Of a DNA stretch of 64,000 bases, positions 42,605-51,800 are shown piece after piece. A program made the translations under genes and the position numbers. The number at the start of each line of letters is the position of its first letter. The first letter of the stretch is position 1. Source of the stretch: Bryobacterales bacterium (lineage in GTDB: Bacteria; Acidobacteriota; Terriglobia; Bryobacterales; Bryobacteraceae). The stretch covers positions 8,617 to 72,616 of the forward strand of contig PMKM01000093.1 of assembly GCA_003157745.1 (NCBI GenBank), read 5' to 3'. The notes below the pieces were generated by a model. That model ran no database searches, had not been told where the DNA came from, and saw only the letters and a list, made by a program, of their open reading frames with translations.

Positions 42605-42668
42605 CCCGGGCTCGGATTGTTTCTTGAAAAAGAAGGGGGGACTGGTCAGATGGCACGCACAGTTCTAG
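42604..42668 (+). pseudogene. Displaced 3' end of an M15-type effector gene
   Basis: The sequence matches the last ~18 codons of the M15 effector at 38670 (LGLFLEKEGGLVRWHAQF), including its stop and the overlap with the following immunity gene, with one base change in the Lys run shifting the frame upstream. Everything before it has been replaced by the LprI tail. It is what remains of a toxin module after the GH73 module or another segment took its place. Confidence 0.8.
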
Positions 42669-43203
42669 GTTTCCCGCATCGCTGGGCAGCCCCGCTGGTG
42701 CTGGCGCTCGCGCTGCACGGATTTCCCGCGCTCGCCGCGGGGCACACCCCGCGTTCCGCAAAGAACGCCGGCCCGGCGAGCCGCGATCTTCAGCGGCAGG
42801 TGACAGCCGGAACGTTCTACAAGGAGTTGCTTCTTGAGTTCGGTAAGCCGCTGACGTGCATCGTGGGTAGCGAGAACGGAAGCACGAGTCTGACATACTC
42901 TTTTGGCGACAGCGCCCGGCTCATTGCCCGAATCGATCCGAGCGCCGAATTGAGCGAGCAGAGGGTGGAACTGGAACACGAATACATGGATAGCGCGAAG
43001 GCATCGCTCTCCTGAAAACTGCCGAACTGGATGGGTACCCGCCGCACGGATGCGGAATCGTTTGGACAAACGGAGAGGAAGAGTCGCCGGGCCCCATGGG
43101 CGCGCGCCAAGTCGTCTATCGCGGGAACGCGTGTAATTGCCAGGCTCGCTTGACCTACAAGGGCAAGTACGTGATTGCGATCGTGCTCAGAAGCGCCTGT
43201 TGA
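42650..43203 (+). pseudogene. Frameshifted second copy of the M15-effector immunity gene
   Basis: From the ATG at 42650 the product matches the immunity protein at 38652-39206 almost residue for residue for ~120 codons. A single missing base near 43004 (GCGAAGGC-ATCGC against GCGAAGGCGATCTC) then gives a stop at 43013-43015. After a frame change the rest is intact (TAELDGYPPHGCGIVWTNGE to VLRSAC, stop 43201-43203). The frameshift could be a real decay event or a sequencing error; the neighbouring toxin fragment favours decay. Confidence 0.8.
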
Positions 43204-43228
43204 TGAACGCGTACAAAGCGCCGTACTG

Positions 43229-43273
43229 AAAATGTCGGCTTGCTTCCGCACGAACCTGCCATTGCCATTTTGA
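43229..43273 (+). pseudogene. 3' remnant of the GH73-effector immunity gene
   Basis: Fourteen codons and a stop (KMSACFRTNLPLPF) match the end of the immunity protein at 41974-42507 (KMSACFHTNLPRPF). The preceding sequence is the frameshifted M15 immunity gene, so only this tail survives. It is joined directly to another copy of the LprI-gene tail, the same order as at 42460-42600. Confidence 0.7.
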
Positions 43274-43352
43274 CGGCTCGCGCCCGGGTTAAGCCGCTAT
43301 CGCTGCGGCTCCATCGATTCAAGCTACTGGACGCGCACCCGATAAATGGCCG
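43274..43352 (-). pseudogene. 3' remnant of the LprI-like gene (third copy of tail)
   Basis: About 80 bases (CGGCTCGCGCCCGGGTTAAG, GCCGCTATCG, CTCCATCGATTCAAG) match the tail and flank of the LprI-like gene at 40171-40250 with scattered changes, in the same orientation. Similarity fades after 43352. It marks the right border of the repeated effector region. Confidence 0.65.
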
Positions 43353-43540
43353 GTGTTCGAGATGTCGCGACGGACTCAGACAAATGGCAAGTCGAGCCTA
43401 TCGCCGACACACATCGGACTTATGGCGCCGCTCGAATCGCCATTTCCCTCCGTGTGTCTCTCGCGCACCCGAGAGAAGACAATGGACTCCCGCGCTGCCG
43501 CGCTCGTCGTACAATGATTAAGAACATCCAAGGAATACTT

Positions 43541-44305
43541 ATGCGTTGGCTATCGTCTGTATTGGTTTTCGCTCTGGCTACCGCCGCCTCGGCAGACGTA
43601 ATCACGCTGAAGAGCGGTCGTGTCATTACTGGCACTTTTGTGGGCGGTACGGCGCGCCAGGTGCAAGTCGAGGTGGCCGGCAAGGTCGAGACTATCGACG
43701 TGGCGGACATCCACGGCATCGAGTTTTCGGCCAATGCGGCCGCGGATTCCGGCCAGTCCGCACCGCGCACGGCGCCGGTCGCCGCTCCGGCCTCGACTCC
43801 GCCAGCGCCCTCCGTGCGGGCGGAGGCGCCGCAAAGCCTGTCGCCCGCTCTCGAGGCTCCGCTGCCCACCGATCCGGGAGTCTATGCCAAGAGGCAGGGG
43901 CAGTGGATCGAGGTCGCGCCGGAAGTCGTATATTGGAAGACTCCGGGCAAGGTTCCTTCCATGGTTGGGCACCACGATGTGACGGGCCAAGTCGCGGCAC
44001 CCTCCAGCCGCGCCAGTTTTGCCGGACCGCCAAAGCTCCTGGTCGTCGTGGCGGAAGGCGGCGCGTTGACCGAATACCGGTTACTGCGGCTCCATCCCAC
44101 CAAGGACGACCGCGAATTCCGCATGGCCAAAGGCGGCCAGATGCACGACTTTCGCGACGTGCTCACGTTCGACAGCAAGAAGGTTTTCAGCAATGTGTTT
44201 GAGGTCAGTTTCCCAGCCACCGCCGGGCCTGGGGAATATGGCCTGCTGCCGTCGGGCGCGACCAACGGCAACGGGAAGATTTTCTCCTTCTCCGTCGCCC
44301 AATAG
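43541..44305 (+). CDS. Exported hypothetical protein with N-terminal SH3/LSm-like strand region
   Basis: 254 residues from the ATG at 43541, chosen because AAGGA lies eight bases upstream and it gives a clean signal peptide (MRWLSSVLVFALATAASA). An ATG at 43514 is also in frame. Residues ~19-65 (DVITLKSGRVITGTFVGGTARQVQVEVAGKVETIDVADIHGIEF) look like the small beta-barrel often found in exported Acidobacteria proteins. A Pro/Ala-rich linker and a second domain (GVYAKRQGQWIEVAPEVVYWKT, FEVSFPATAGPGEYGLLPSG) follow. It lies just outside the effector array, and no effector relationship is evident. Confidence 0.7.
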   Translation: MRWLSSVLVFALATAASADVITLKSGRVITGTFVGGTARQVQVEVAGKVETIDVADIHGIEFSANAAADSGQSAPRTAPVAAPASTPPAPSVRAEAPQSLSPALEAPLPTDPGVYAKRQGQWIEVAPEVVYWKTPGKVPSMVGHHDVTGQVAAPSSRASFAGPPKLLVVVAEGGALTEYRLLRLHPTKDDREFRMAKGGQMHDFRDVLTFDSKKVFSNVFEVSFPATAGPGEYGLLPSGATNGNGKIFSFSVAQ

Positions 44306-45084
44306 GAGAGTGCAGATCCGCCTCAGGAAGGCACTTGCGGATCAGGGCGCGACTCAAGATGTTACCGAAACGGGGTGAATTCGCCCCGTTTGGGAAGGAC
44401 GCTCTGCAATGGAATCAAGCACTTGAGTCTCTCCAGGCGGGGCAAATTCACCCCGTTTTGTTAACATTTAGCGCATCGAGGAACTGGTCCCGATCCGATT
44501 ATCCCGCACGAGGCGCCGACTAAGACTCCGAGGGGGGCCGGGAACCAACGCAGCACGATGAAAACAAGGGCAAAGATTGTTCGTTGGGCGACGTGACCGC
44601 CGGTTGAGACGCATTCGGAAACGAGGGTATGAATACCATCCGCCAGTTGGCGGAGCAGGACCCGAGCAACGCCGGCTGGCAGCGCGATCTGGCCGTGTCC
44701 CACAGCCAGGTGGGCAGAGTGCTGGAAGCGCAGGGCAAGCTGGCGGAGGCACTGGCGGCGCATAGCGAGGAACTAAGGAATCCCCTATATCAAAACATGT
44801 GAGTCTCGTTGACCGGCTGCCAAATCACCAACACAAACGGCTGGCAGGCTCCGCGCTTCCGCTTTCCCGCGACGAAGCGTCGTCGCCCATCCCAACTCCC
44901 GCTATGGCTGCGGACGGCGCTTCAGGCGTCATTGGCTTGTCGCCTTGCCGTCATCTATACTTCACAGCGCCGACATAGACTGATAGTTTCCGCCCACGCG
45001 GTGCCACTGCGTGTTCGCTGGTATGGCCGCGTCGGCCGATGGCGCCCGGAAACATTGCCGCTTGGGGACGGAACAGGTGAATTC
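44306..45084. other. Gene-poor spacer with paired hairpins and a TPR-gene remnant
   Basis: After the exported gene there is an inverted pair: AAACGGGG/CCCCGTTT at 44368-44391 and a near-inverted copy around 44438-44459 (GGGGCAAATTCACCCCGTTTT). The unit of about 90 bases could be a terminator or a small mobile palindrome. The TPR remnant at 44629-44802 follows. From 44803 to 45084 nothing convincing is seen apart from the leader of the next gene. Confidence 0.4.
44629..44802 (+). pseudogene. Fragment of a TPR-repeat gene (57 codons)
   Basis: The frame from ATG 44629 reads MNTIRQLAEQDPSNAGWQRD, then LAVSHSQVGRVLEAQGKLAEALAAHSEEL, and stops at 44800-44802. The DPSNAGWQRDLAVSHxxVGxVLxAQGxLxEAL pattern is the repeat unit of a common family of long TPR proteins. 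Only one repeat is left and it ends in unrelated residues, so this is probably a remnant. Confidence 0.5.
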
Positions 45085-47673
45085 ATGAGTACATGGCATC
45101 GATTGGGGGCGGCGCTGGCCGCGTGTGTTCTGTCGTGCCCGCTGGTGGCGGGCGACTACCATCCACTGGCGGGCCTGCGTCCGGCGTCCCGCACCGAAGC
45201 GGGCCCAGGCACGGTGCTGCCGGGCGGCCGCCTCCTGTCGCCCACGGGAACCGAATACACCACCGGCCCCGGCCCGTTTGGCCTCGCCATCAGTCCATCG
45301 GGCAACCGCGTCGTCACGGCCAACGGTGGCCCGGACCGCTTCTCGCTGACCTTCCTCGAACGCGCTGGCGACGAGTGGAAGACGCGCCAACTGGCCCTGG
45401 GCAAGCCCGGCGACGACTGGCAGTCCGCTTTCATGGGACTTGCTTTTGAAAACGACAACGAAATCTATGTGTCCGAGGGGGAATCCGGCCGCGTGCGGCT
45501 TTTCGACGTTGTCGCCGGCCACAAGCTGGCCGATTTCAACCTCGACGCACACGGCTTCTACGATAGCTACACGGGTGACTTGGCGTTCGACCGCCAGCGC
45601 GGTCTGCTGTACGTGGTGGACCAGGCGAACTTTCGCGTCGCGGTCTTCGACACACGCCACCGCCGCTATCTCTCGAGCGTGCGCGTCGGACGCCTTCCCT
45701 TCGCCATCGCGCTTTCTCCCGACGGCCGGCGCGCCTACGTGACCAACGTCGGCATGTTCCGCTACCAGCCCATCGAAGGCGCCGACCCGAAGCGCATCCG
45801 CGAAACCGGCCTGCCGTTCCCGCCCTTCGGTTTTCCGTCGAAGGAAACGCTCGAAGGCACCACCGCTAAGAACTCGAGCGGGCGCGAGGTCGCGGTCCCG
45901 GCGCTGGGCGATCCGAACGTGCCGGAGTCCAACAGCGTCTGCGTGCTCGAGGTGAGCGATGCCGCCCACCCGGCGGTCGTCAAGTTCATCCGCACGGGCC
46001 TCGCCTTCGGGCTGAATAGCCTGGGTGGCAGCGCGCCGGCGGGAATTCTGGCGGCGGACTCGCGTGTGTTCGTATCGAACTCGACCAACGACTCGGTTTC
46101 GATCGTCGACGCCGCCACGCTCGAGGTCACCGCCGACATCCCGCTGCGCATTCCCGGGCTCGACCGCTTCCGTGGAGTGATTCCCATCGGCCTCGCCTAC
46201 AGCCCCCAGCGCGACCGGCTGCTGGTGGCCGAAGCGGGGATCAACGCCGTTGCCGTGATCGATGCCGGGCGCCGCAGCGTGCTCGGCCATCTGCCCGCCG
46301 GTTGGTTCCCGACGCGCGTCGCGCTCGATGGCGATACCGTCTATGCGACCAACGCGAAGGGCCACGGGATCGGGCCGAACGCCTCGCTCGACGCGCCGCT
46401 GCCGAACAGCTTTCAAATGGAACGGCGGCACGGCTCGCTTAGCCGTTACGCGTTTCCCGACGACGCCGCGCTGGCCGCCGCAACCGCCACGGTGATGGCA
46501 AACGACGGATTCACGGCGGCCGACGACGCTCCGCCCCTGCCGCCGGCCATCCGGCACGTGGTGATTATCGTCAAGGAAAACCGCACCTTCGACGAGGTCT
46601 TCGGCGACGTCGCGGGCGCACCGAAGCTGGCGCGCTGGGGCGACCATGTCACGCCGAACCACCACGCCCTGGCCGCGCGCTTCGCCATGAGCGACAACTT
46701 TTACGCCGACTCCGAAGTGAGCGTCGACGGGCATCACTGGCTGGTCGGCTCCTATCCGAACGTGTGGACCGAAAGCACGATGATGGCGGCGTATGGCGGG
46801 GCCAAGAATTTCCGCTTCACGCCCGACGCACCGGGCCGGCTCGCGTTCCCCGAGAGCAATTCCTCGGTTCACCCGGAAGACCAGCTCGAAGCCGGCACGC
46901 TCTGGCACCATCTGGACCGTCACGGCATTTCGTTCCGCAGCTTCGGCGAGGGATTTGAGTTGGCCGGCGTCGACGAGGGCGAAGGGCTCAAGCCCACCGG
47001 CGCGCGCTTTCTCACCAATATCCCGATCCCCGATCCGCTCTACCGCAACGCTTCGCGCGAATACCCGCAATTCAACATGAACATTCCGGACCAATACCGC
47101 GCCACGGCGTTCATCGCCGAAGTCGACAAATTGTACCGCGGGCCGGGCCTCGCGCTACCGCGGCTTGTCTTCATTCACCTGCCGCAGGACCACACCGAAG
47201 ACCCGCGCCCGGCCGACGGCTACCCCACCAGGGCCGCGTTCGTCGCCGACAACGACTACGCGCTGGGCCGGATCGTCGAGTACCTGTCGCATTCGCCCTG
47301 GTGGAACGACATGGCGATCTTCGTCACCGAGGACGATGCCGCCGGCGGCGTGGATCACGTCGACGCGCATCGCACCGTGCTGCTCGCCATCAGCCCGTAC
47401 GTGAAGCCCGGCTGCTTCGCGCATCGGAATTCGAACTTCGCCGGCATGTTGAAGACGGTCTTTCGCATCCTCGGCATGCCGCCGCTCAATCTTTTCGACG
47501 CGGCATCGACGAGCCTGGGCGAATGCTTCACCGCGCAGCCCGATTTCCGTCCCTACGATCCGCTGCCGCCGAACGTGGACGTCTTCGATCCGGCCAAGGT
47601 GCGCGAGCCGCGCGACCCGAAGCCCGGACCGAGGATGGACGACCCGGCCGAGGTCAGGAAGCAGCTCCCATGA
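45085..47673 (+). CDS. Beta-propeller and phosphoesterase-family fusion protein, exported
   Basis: 862 residues from the ATG at 45085 (AGGTGA six bases upstream) with a signal peptide (LGAALAACVLSCPLVAG). Residues ~40-470 hold YVTN-like propeller blades (GPFGLAISPSGNRVVTANGG, LPFAIALSPDGRRAYVTNVG, VFVSNSTNDSVSIVDAATLEV, LLVAEAGINAVAVIDAGRR). Residues ~490-850 match the phosphoesterase/alkaline-phosphatase-like family: HVVIIVKENRTFDEVFGD, DNFYADSEVSVDGHHW, FIHLPQDHTEDPRPADGYP, WWNDMAIFVTEDDAAGGVDHVDAHRTVLLAISPYVK. The metal-binding N, D and H residues sit in these blocks. The physiological substrate is unknown. Confidence 0.85.
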   Translation: MSTWHRLGAALAACVLSCPLVAGDYHPLAGLRPASRTEAGPGTVLPGGRLLSPTGTEYTTGPGPFGLAISPSGNRVVTANGGPDRFSLTFLERAGDEWKTRQLALGKPGDDWQSAFMGLAFENDNEIYVSEGESGRVRLFDVVAGHKLADFNLDAHGFYDSYTGDLAFDRQRGLLYVVDQANFRVAVFDTRHRRYLSSVRVGRLPFAIALSPDGRRAYVTNVGMFRYQPIEGADPKRIRETGLPFPPFGFPSKETLEGTTAKNSSGREVAVPALGDPNVPESNSVCVLEVSDAAHPAVVKFIRTGLAFGLNSLGGSAPAGILAADSRVFVSNSTNDSVSIVDAATLEVTADIPLRIPGLDRFRGVIPIGLAYSPQRDRLLVAEAGINAVAVIDAGRRSVLGHLPAGWFPTRVALDGDTVYATNAKGHGIGPNASLDAPLPNSFQMERRHGSLSRYAFPDDAALAAATATVMANDGFTAADDAPPLPPAIRHVVIIVKENRTFDEVFGDVAGAPKLARWGDHVTPNHHALAARFAMSDNFYADSEVSVDGHHWLVGSYPNVWTESTMMAAYGGAKNFRFTPDAPGRLAFPESNSSVHPEDQLEAGTLWHHLDRHGISFRSFGEGFELAGVDEGEGLKPTGARFLTNIPIPDPLYRNASREYPQFNMNIPDQYRATAFIAEVDKLYRGPGLALPRLVFIHLPQDHTEDPRPADGYPTRAAFVADNDYALGRIVEYLSHSPWWNDMAIFVTEDDAAGGVDHVDAHRTVLLAISPYVKPGCFAHRNSNFAGMLKTVFRILGMPPLNLFDAASTSLGECFTAQPDFRPYDPLPPNVDVFDPAKVREPRDPKPGPRMDDPAEVRKQLP

Positions 47674-47775
47674 GCCGCGTCCACCGGCGAAACTTGCCTG
47701 CCGGGACGCGCCTGCCGCATACTGGGAGCCAGCGGAGCCGTGCAGCCCGTTTGCGGTTCCCTATCCGACCTCCTC

Positions 47776-48588
47776 ATGCGCCCATCCGAACGACGCGACA
47801 TCATCGTCAACCTTGTGCGCGAGCGCGAGCGCATCGCCGTGGAAACGCTTGCCCAGGAGCTCGGCACGTCGCCCGAAACCATCCGGCGCGACCTCACCGG
47901 ACTGGCCGCCCGCGGGCTCATCCGCAAATTCCACGGGGGCGCCGCCTCGGCGGAAAGCGCCATTTTCGGTTCCGTCATGGAAGGCCCGTTCGCTGCCCGC
48001 ATGCAGGAACACCTTGCCGAAAAACGCGCCATCGCGCGTGCGGCGGCGTCGCTGTTTTCGCCCGGCGACGCGCTTTTCATCGACACCGGCACCACCACCT
48101 CCATCTTCGCCGAGGAAATCGCCCGGCTCGGCCAGTTGACCGTCATCACCAACTCGGTTTCCATCACGCAACTCATCATGCGCGGCAGCGGGACGAACCA
48201 CGTTTTCCTGGTCGGCGGCGAATACCGGGACGACGCGGCGGAAAACGTCGGCAGGCTGGCGGTGGAGCAGGTCAGGCACTTCCACGCGCCATACGCGGTC
48301 CTGGCGGCCGGCGCCGTCGAGCCGGAGGGCGTGCTCGACTTTGACGCGAGCGAGGCGGATATCGCCGTCGCCATGGCCAGCCAGGCCCGCGACATCACGA
48401 TTCTGGCCGATTCGAGCAAGTTTCGGCGAACCGGTCTGTTTCAGGTTTGCCCGTTGGCCGATGTCGACCGGCTCGTGTCGGACGGTGCCCCCGAAGGCGC
48501 GCTGGCCGAGGCGCTCGAGGCCGCCGCCGTCCAGCACATCGCCGCCGCGCCGCTCGGCTCGCCCGCGGCTGGCGATCCCGCTCATTAA
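47776..48588 (+). CDS. DeoR-family transcriptional regulator
   Basis: About 270 residues from the ATG at 47776 (MRPSERRDIIVNLVRE); a start at 47740 is possible. The N-terminal helix-turn-helix is typical (RIAVETLAQELGTSPETIRRDLTGLAARGLIRKFHGGAA). The C-terminal part is the DeoR sensor (KRAIARAAASLFSPGDALFIDTGTTTSIFAEEI, VITNSVSITQLIM, VFLVGGEYRD, ITILADSSKF). Members usually repress sugar genes and respond to phosphorylated sugars. The TonB receptor and GH2 genes downstream are possible targets. Confidence 0.9.
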   Translation: MRPSERRDIIVNLVRERERIAVETLAQELGTSPETIRRDLTGLAARGLIRKFHGGAASAESAIFGSVMEGPFAARMQEHLAEKRAIARAAASLFSPGDALFIDTGTTTSIFAEEIARLGQLTVITNSVSITQLIMRGSGTNHVFLVGGEYRDDAAENVGRLAVEQVRHFHAPYAVLAAGAVEPEGVLDFDASEADIAVAMASQARDITILADSSKFRRTGLFQVCPLADVDRLVSDGAPEGALAEALEAAAVQHIAAAPLGSPAAGDPAH

Positions 48589-48762
48589 CGGGCAATCCCG
48601 CCCGTTCCCCACCACCGCCGCCCGCAAGCACCTGCTCCGTTCGATGGCGCCACACCGCGTGCCGAATCGAGCCTCACGACGCCTGCGGAGCGGCAATTGC
48701 GTATACCATGTTAACGCCAAGCGAATAATCGATCAATTCTGGTGACTATTCAGTTACATTTA

Positions 48763-48793
48763 TTGACAACACAGGCATGAATACCCGCATAAT
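48763..48793 (+). promoter_or_regulatory. Candidate sigma-70 promoter before the TonB receptor gene
   Basis: TTGACA at 48763-48768 and CATAAT at 48788-48793 with a 19-base spacer, in the only AT-rich stretch of the 310-base gap between the DeoR gene and the receptor. The start codon is ~105 bases downstream. The spacer is longer than ideal; CGCATA at 17 bases is an alternative -10. The remainder of the gap shows nothing else of note. Confidence 0.45.
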
Positions 48794-48898
48794 GGTGTGC
48801 TAGCTCGGATGTCGGCCCGACCTTCCCAGCGCAAGTGCTAGCTGCATAACGGGAGTACCGGACCGGCGCCGCGCCAATTCTACCCAAGGGAGCGACGC

Positions 48899-51800
48899 GT
48901 GCAATCTCGACAAAAGCTATTCACTCGCATGGTCTGGATTCTGCTGGGGGCGATGGTCGCCTGCCAGATCTCGCTCGGACAATCCACTTTCGGCTCGGTG
49001 GTCGGGACGGTAACCGACAGCACGGGAAAAGTGATTGCCGGGGCGGCAGTAACGTTGACCGCGACGGAGACCAACGTCAAACGGAGCGGACTGACTCGTG
49101 ACAACGGCGTGTACGAGTTCCCGAACTTGATTCCCGGCCGCTATCAGGTGGCCGTGGAGCACCCGGGCTTCAGCCCGAGTATCACCGAACCGTTCGCGCT
49201 GGAAGCCCGCGCGACCGAGCGGCAAGATGTAGAACTGGCGCTGGCCGGTGTCACGGCCAGCGTAACGGTAACGGCGGCGCTGGTAAATGCCGATAATCCA
49301 ATGGTTTCGAGCGCTGTCACGAACAAGGAATTGACCGAACTGCCCTACAATTTCCGCACCGAGAACACCTCTCCGCTGCCGTCGATCACGGTGCTGCCGG
49401 AAGTACAGATGGGCAATGGCCAGAACATGTTTTCGCTATCGGGCGGGATGGCCTATCAAAACGAAATCTCGGTGGACGGCATCATGACCAACAGCGTCCG
49501 CGACAACGGCGTCGCCAGCGGCGAGGTTGCCGGACGGACGGGCGGCGCCTACAACATGTTCCCCTCGATGGAAGGCATTCGCGAGGTTCGTGTCAGTTCG
49601 GTGAGCAACAGCGCCGAGTTCGTCCAGATGGGCGACCTGACGACGATCACCAAGTCGGGCTCGAACGAATTCCACGGTTCGGCGTTCTGGAATTACAACG
49701 GCAACGCGCTCAACGCCAATCCGAACTACTTCACGCCGGACCTGGTCAACCCGCGGCGCGTGAACAACGATGCGGGCGGCAGCTTCGGCGGCCCGGTGAC
49801 GATCCCCCACGTCTACAACGGCCATAATAGAACCTTCTTTTTCGCCGACTACGAGCGGCTCACGATTTACAGCAACACCGTCAGCGGCGCCACCGTGCCG
49901 ACCGCCGACGAACGCAAGGGGCTCATCAGCAGCGCGACGCCGCTCATCAACCCGCTGACGGGTTCCGCGTTTGCGACCGATTCGGCCGGCCGCTACATCG
50001 TGCCGGTCAACTCGGTCAGCCAGAAGGTGCTCGATAAGCTGATTCCGGCGCCGAACGTAGGCACGAACCTGTACCGTTTCGGCTTCAACAGCAGCACGGA
50101 ATCGAACCAGTACGACATCCGCGGCGACCAGAATTTTTCGAGCAGGCATTCGATATTCGCGCGCTGGACGTGGAAGAACAGCGACGACCTTTCGCCGGAT
50201 TCCTTTCTGGTGACCAGTCCGCTGGCCATGCGCTCGCGGTCGCGCAACCTGGCGGTTGCCGACACGTACGCGCTGCGGCCGAACCTATTGAACGAATTCC
50301 GGTTCGGGCTCACCAACGCGGACTTCGACCGGCAGCAGACGACCACGGTGAAGGGCGCGGACATAATCGCCTCGCTCGGCTTGAATTCGTACGTGAAGAA
50401 CCTGCCCGCCAACACGGGCACGCCCTACATTCAGATTGCGGGCTATACGAACTTCGGCATCGCGCAGCCGGATTCGCCGATCCAACGCACGCTGCAGTTT
50501 GCCGACAACGTGACGTACTCGACCGGCGCGCACAGCTTCAAGGCCGGGGTCGACTTCCGGCGGCTGCGCTGGAGTTCGCGCAGCAACTTCACCGGCGCGG
50601 ACGATTTCGGCGTCTATTCGTTCGACGCGGCGCTGACCGGCGGCACGGGCAACGCGGTGGCGAACTTCCTGCTGGGCCTGCCGAGCGATTCGAACCAGAC
50701 CGCTTCGGGCCCGCTGGTGGACGGCCACACCTGGCACCAGGGCTACTTCTTCCAGGACGACTGGCGCGTTTCGCAGCGCGTGACGCTGAATCTCGGCATC
50801 CGCTACGACATTTTCGAGCCCTTCACCGACGCGGGCGGCAACATCACCAATTTCCTGCGCAACACGAAAAATGGCGACGTGGTGGTGCCGGACGAGGCTT
50901 CTCTGGCACTGGCCAAGCCCGCCTTCACCGAGGGCATCGGCACGGCCAAGATCTACACCGCCGCGCAGGTTGGGTTGCCCAAGACGCTGCGCAACACCGA
51001 CCTGAACAACTTCGCGCCGCGCATCGGCGTGGCCTGGCGCCCGCTACGCACCGACCGCCTGGTGATCCGCGGCGGCTACGGTATGTACTACACCCGTATC
51101 CTGGGCGACGTATTCAACTCGTTGACCGGCATTCACACGTCGGACAACGTGGACTTCGTCAACACTTACAATGCGAGCGCGCACTCCTACTCGATGATTT
51201 GGCCCAACACGTCGACCAACACCGCCGCCAGCGTGGCGTCGCCGGCCGGGAGCCAGAACTTTTCGACGGCGAACGACCCGAACTACAAGGACCCCTATAC
51301 CCAGCAGTGGAGCTTCACGATTGAGCGGCAGCTCACTTCCAACCAGGCCGTCCGCGTCACCTACACCGGCTACCACACGGAAGAGCTGACGTTGGCGCCC
51401 GACCTGAACCAGATCCAGCCGAACACGATTGGCTATAAGAATATGTTCATCTCGAACGCCGACGGCTCGGCGATGGTCGTCAATCCGGCGCTGGGGATTG
51501 CCGATCCGCGGCCGTATCCGAACTGGCACCGCGTCAACACGCGCGACAACGGCGGCATGGCCAATTACGACGACCTCACCGTTCAGTTCACCGGTGCGTT
51601 GCGGCGCTCCGGCCTGCACTATTCGGCCAGCTACAAGTTCGCCAAGGGCATCACCAACGTCGAGCCGCGGAACGGCGGCGCGAACTTCATCAACGAAATC
51701 TCCTCGCGCACCGACGACCGCTTCGACACGAGCTACCAGCGCGGGCAGATTCAGGCGATCCCGAATCACCGGGTGACGGGCAACTTCGTCTGGAACGTAC

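Noticed and set aside
44962-47094. 710-codon open frame antisense to the propeller/phosphoesterase gene
   Set aside because: Arg/Val/Gly-rich translation typical of a reverse-strand shadow; the plus-strand gene has clear domains and signal peptide.
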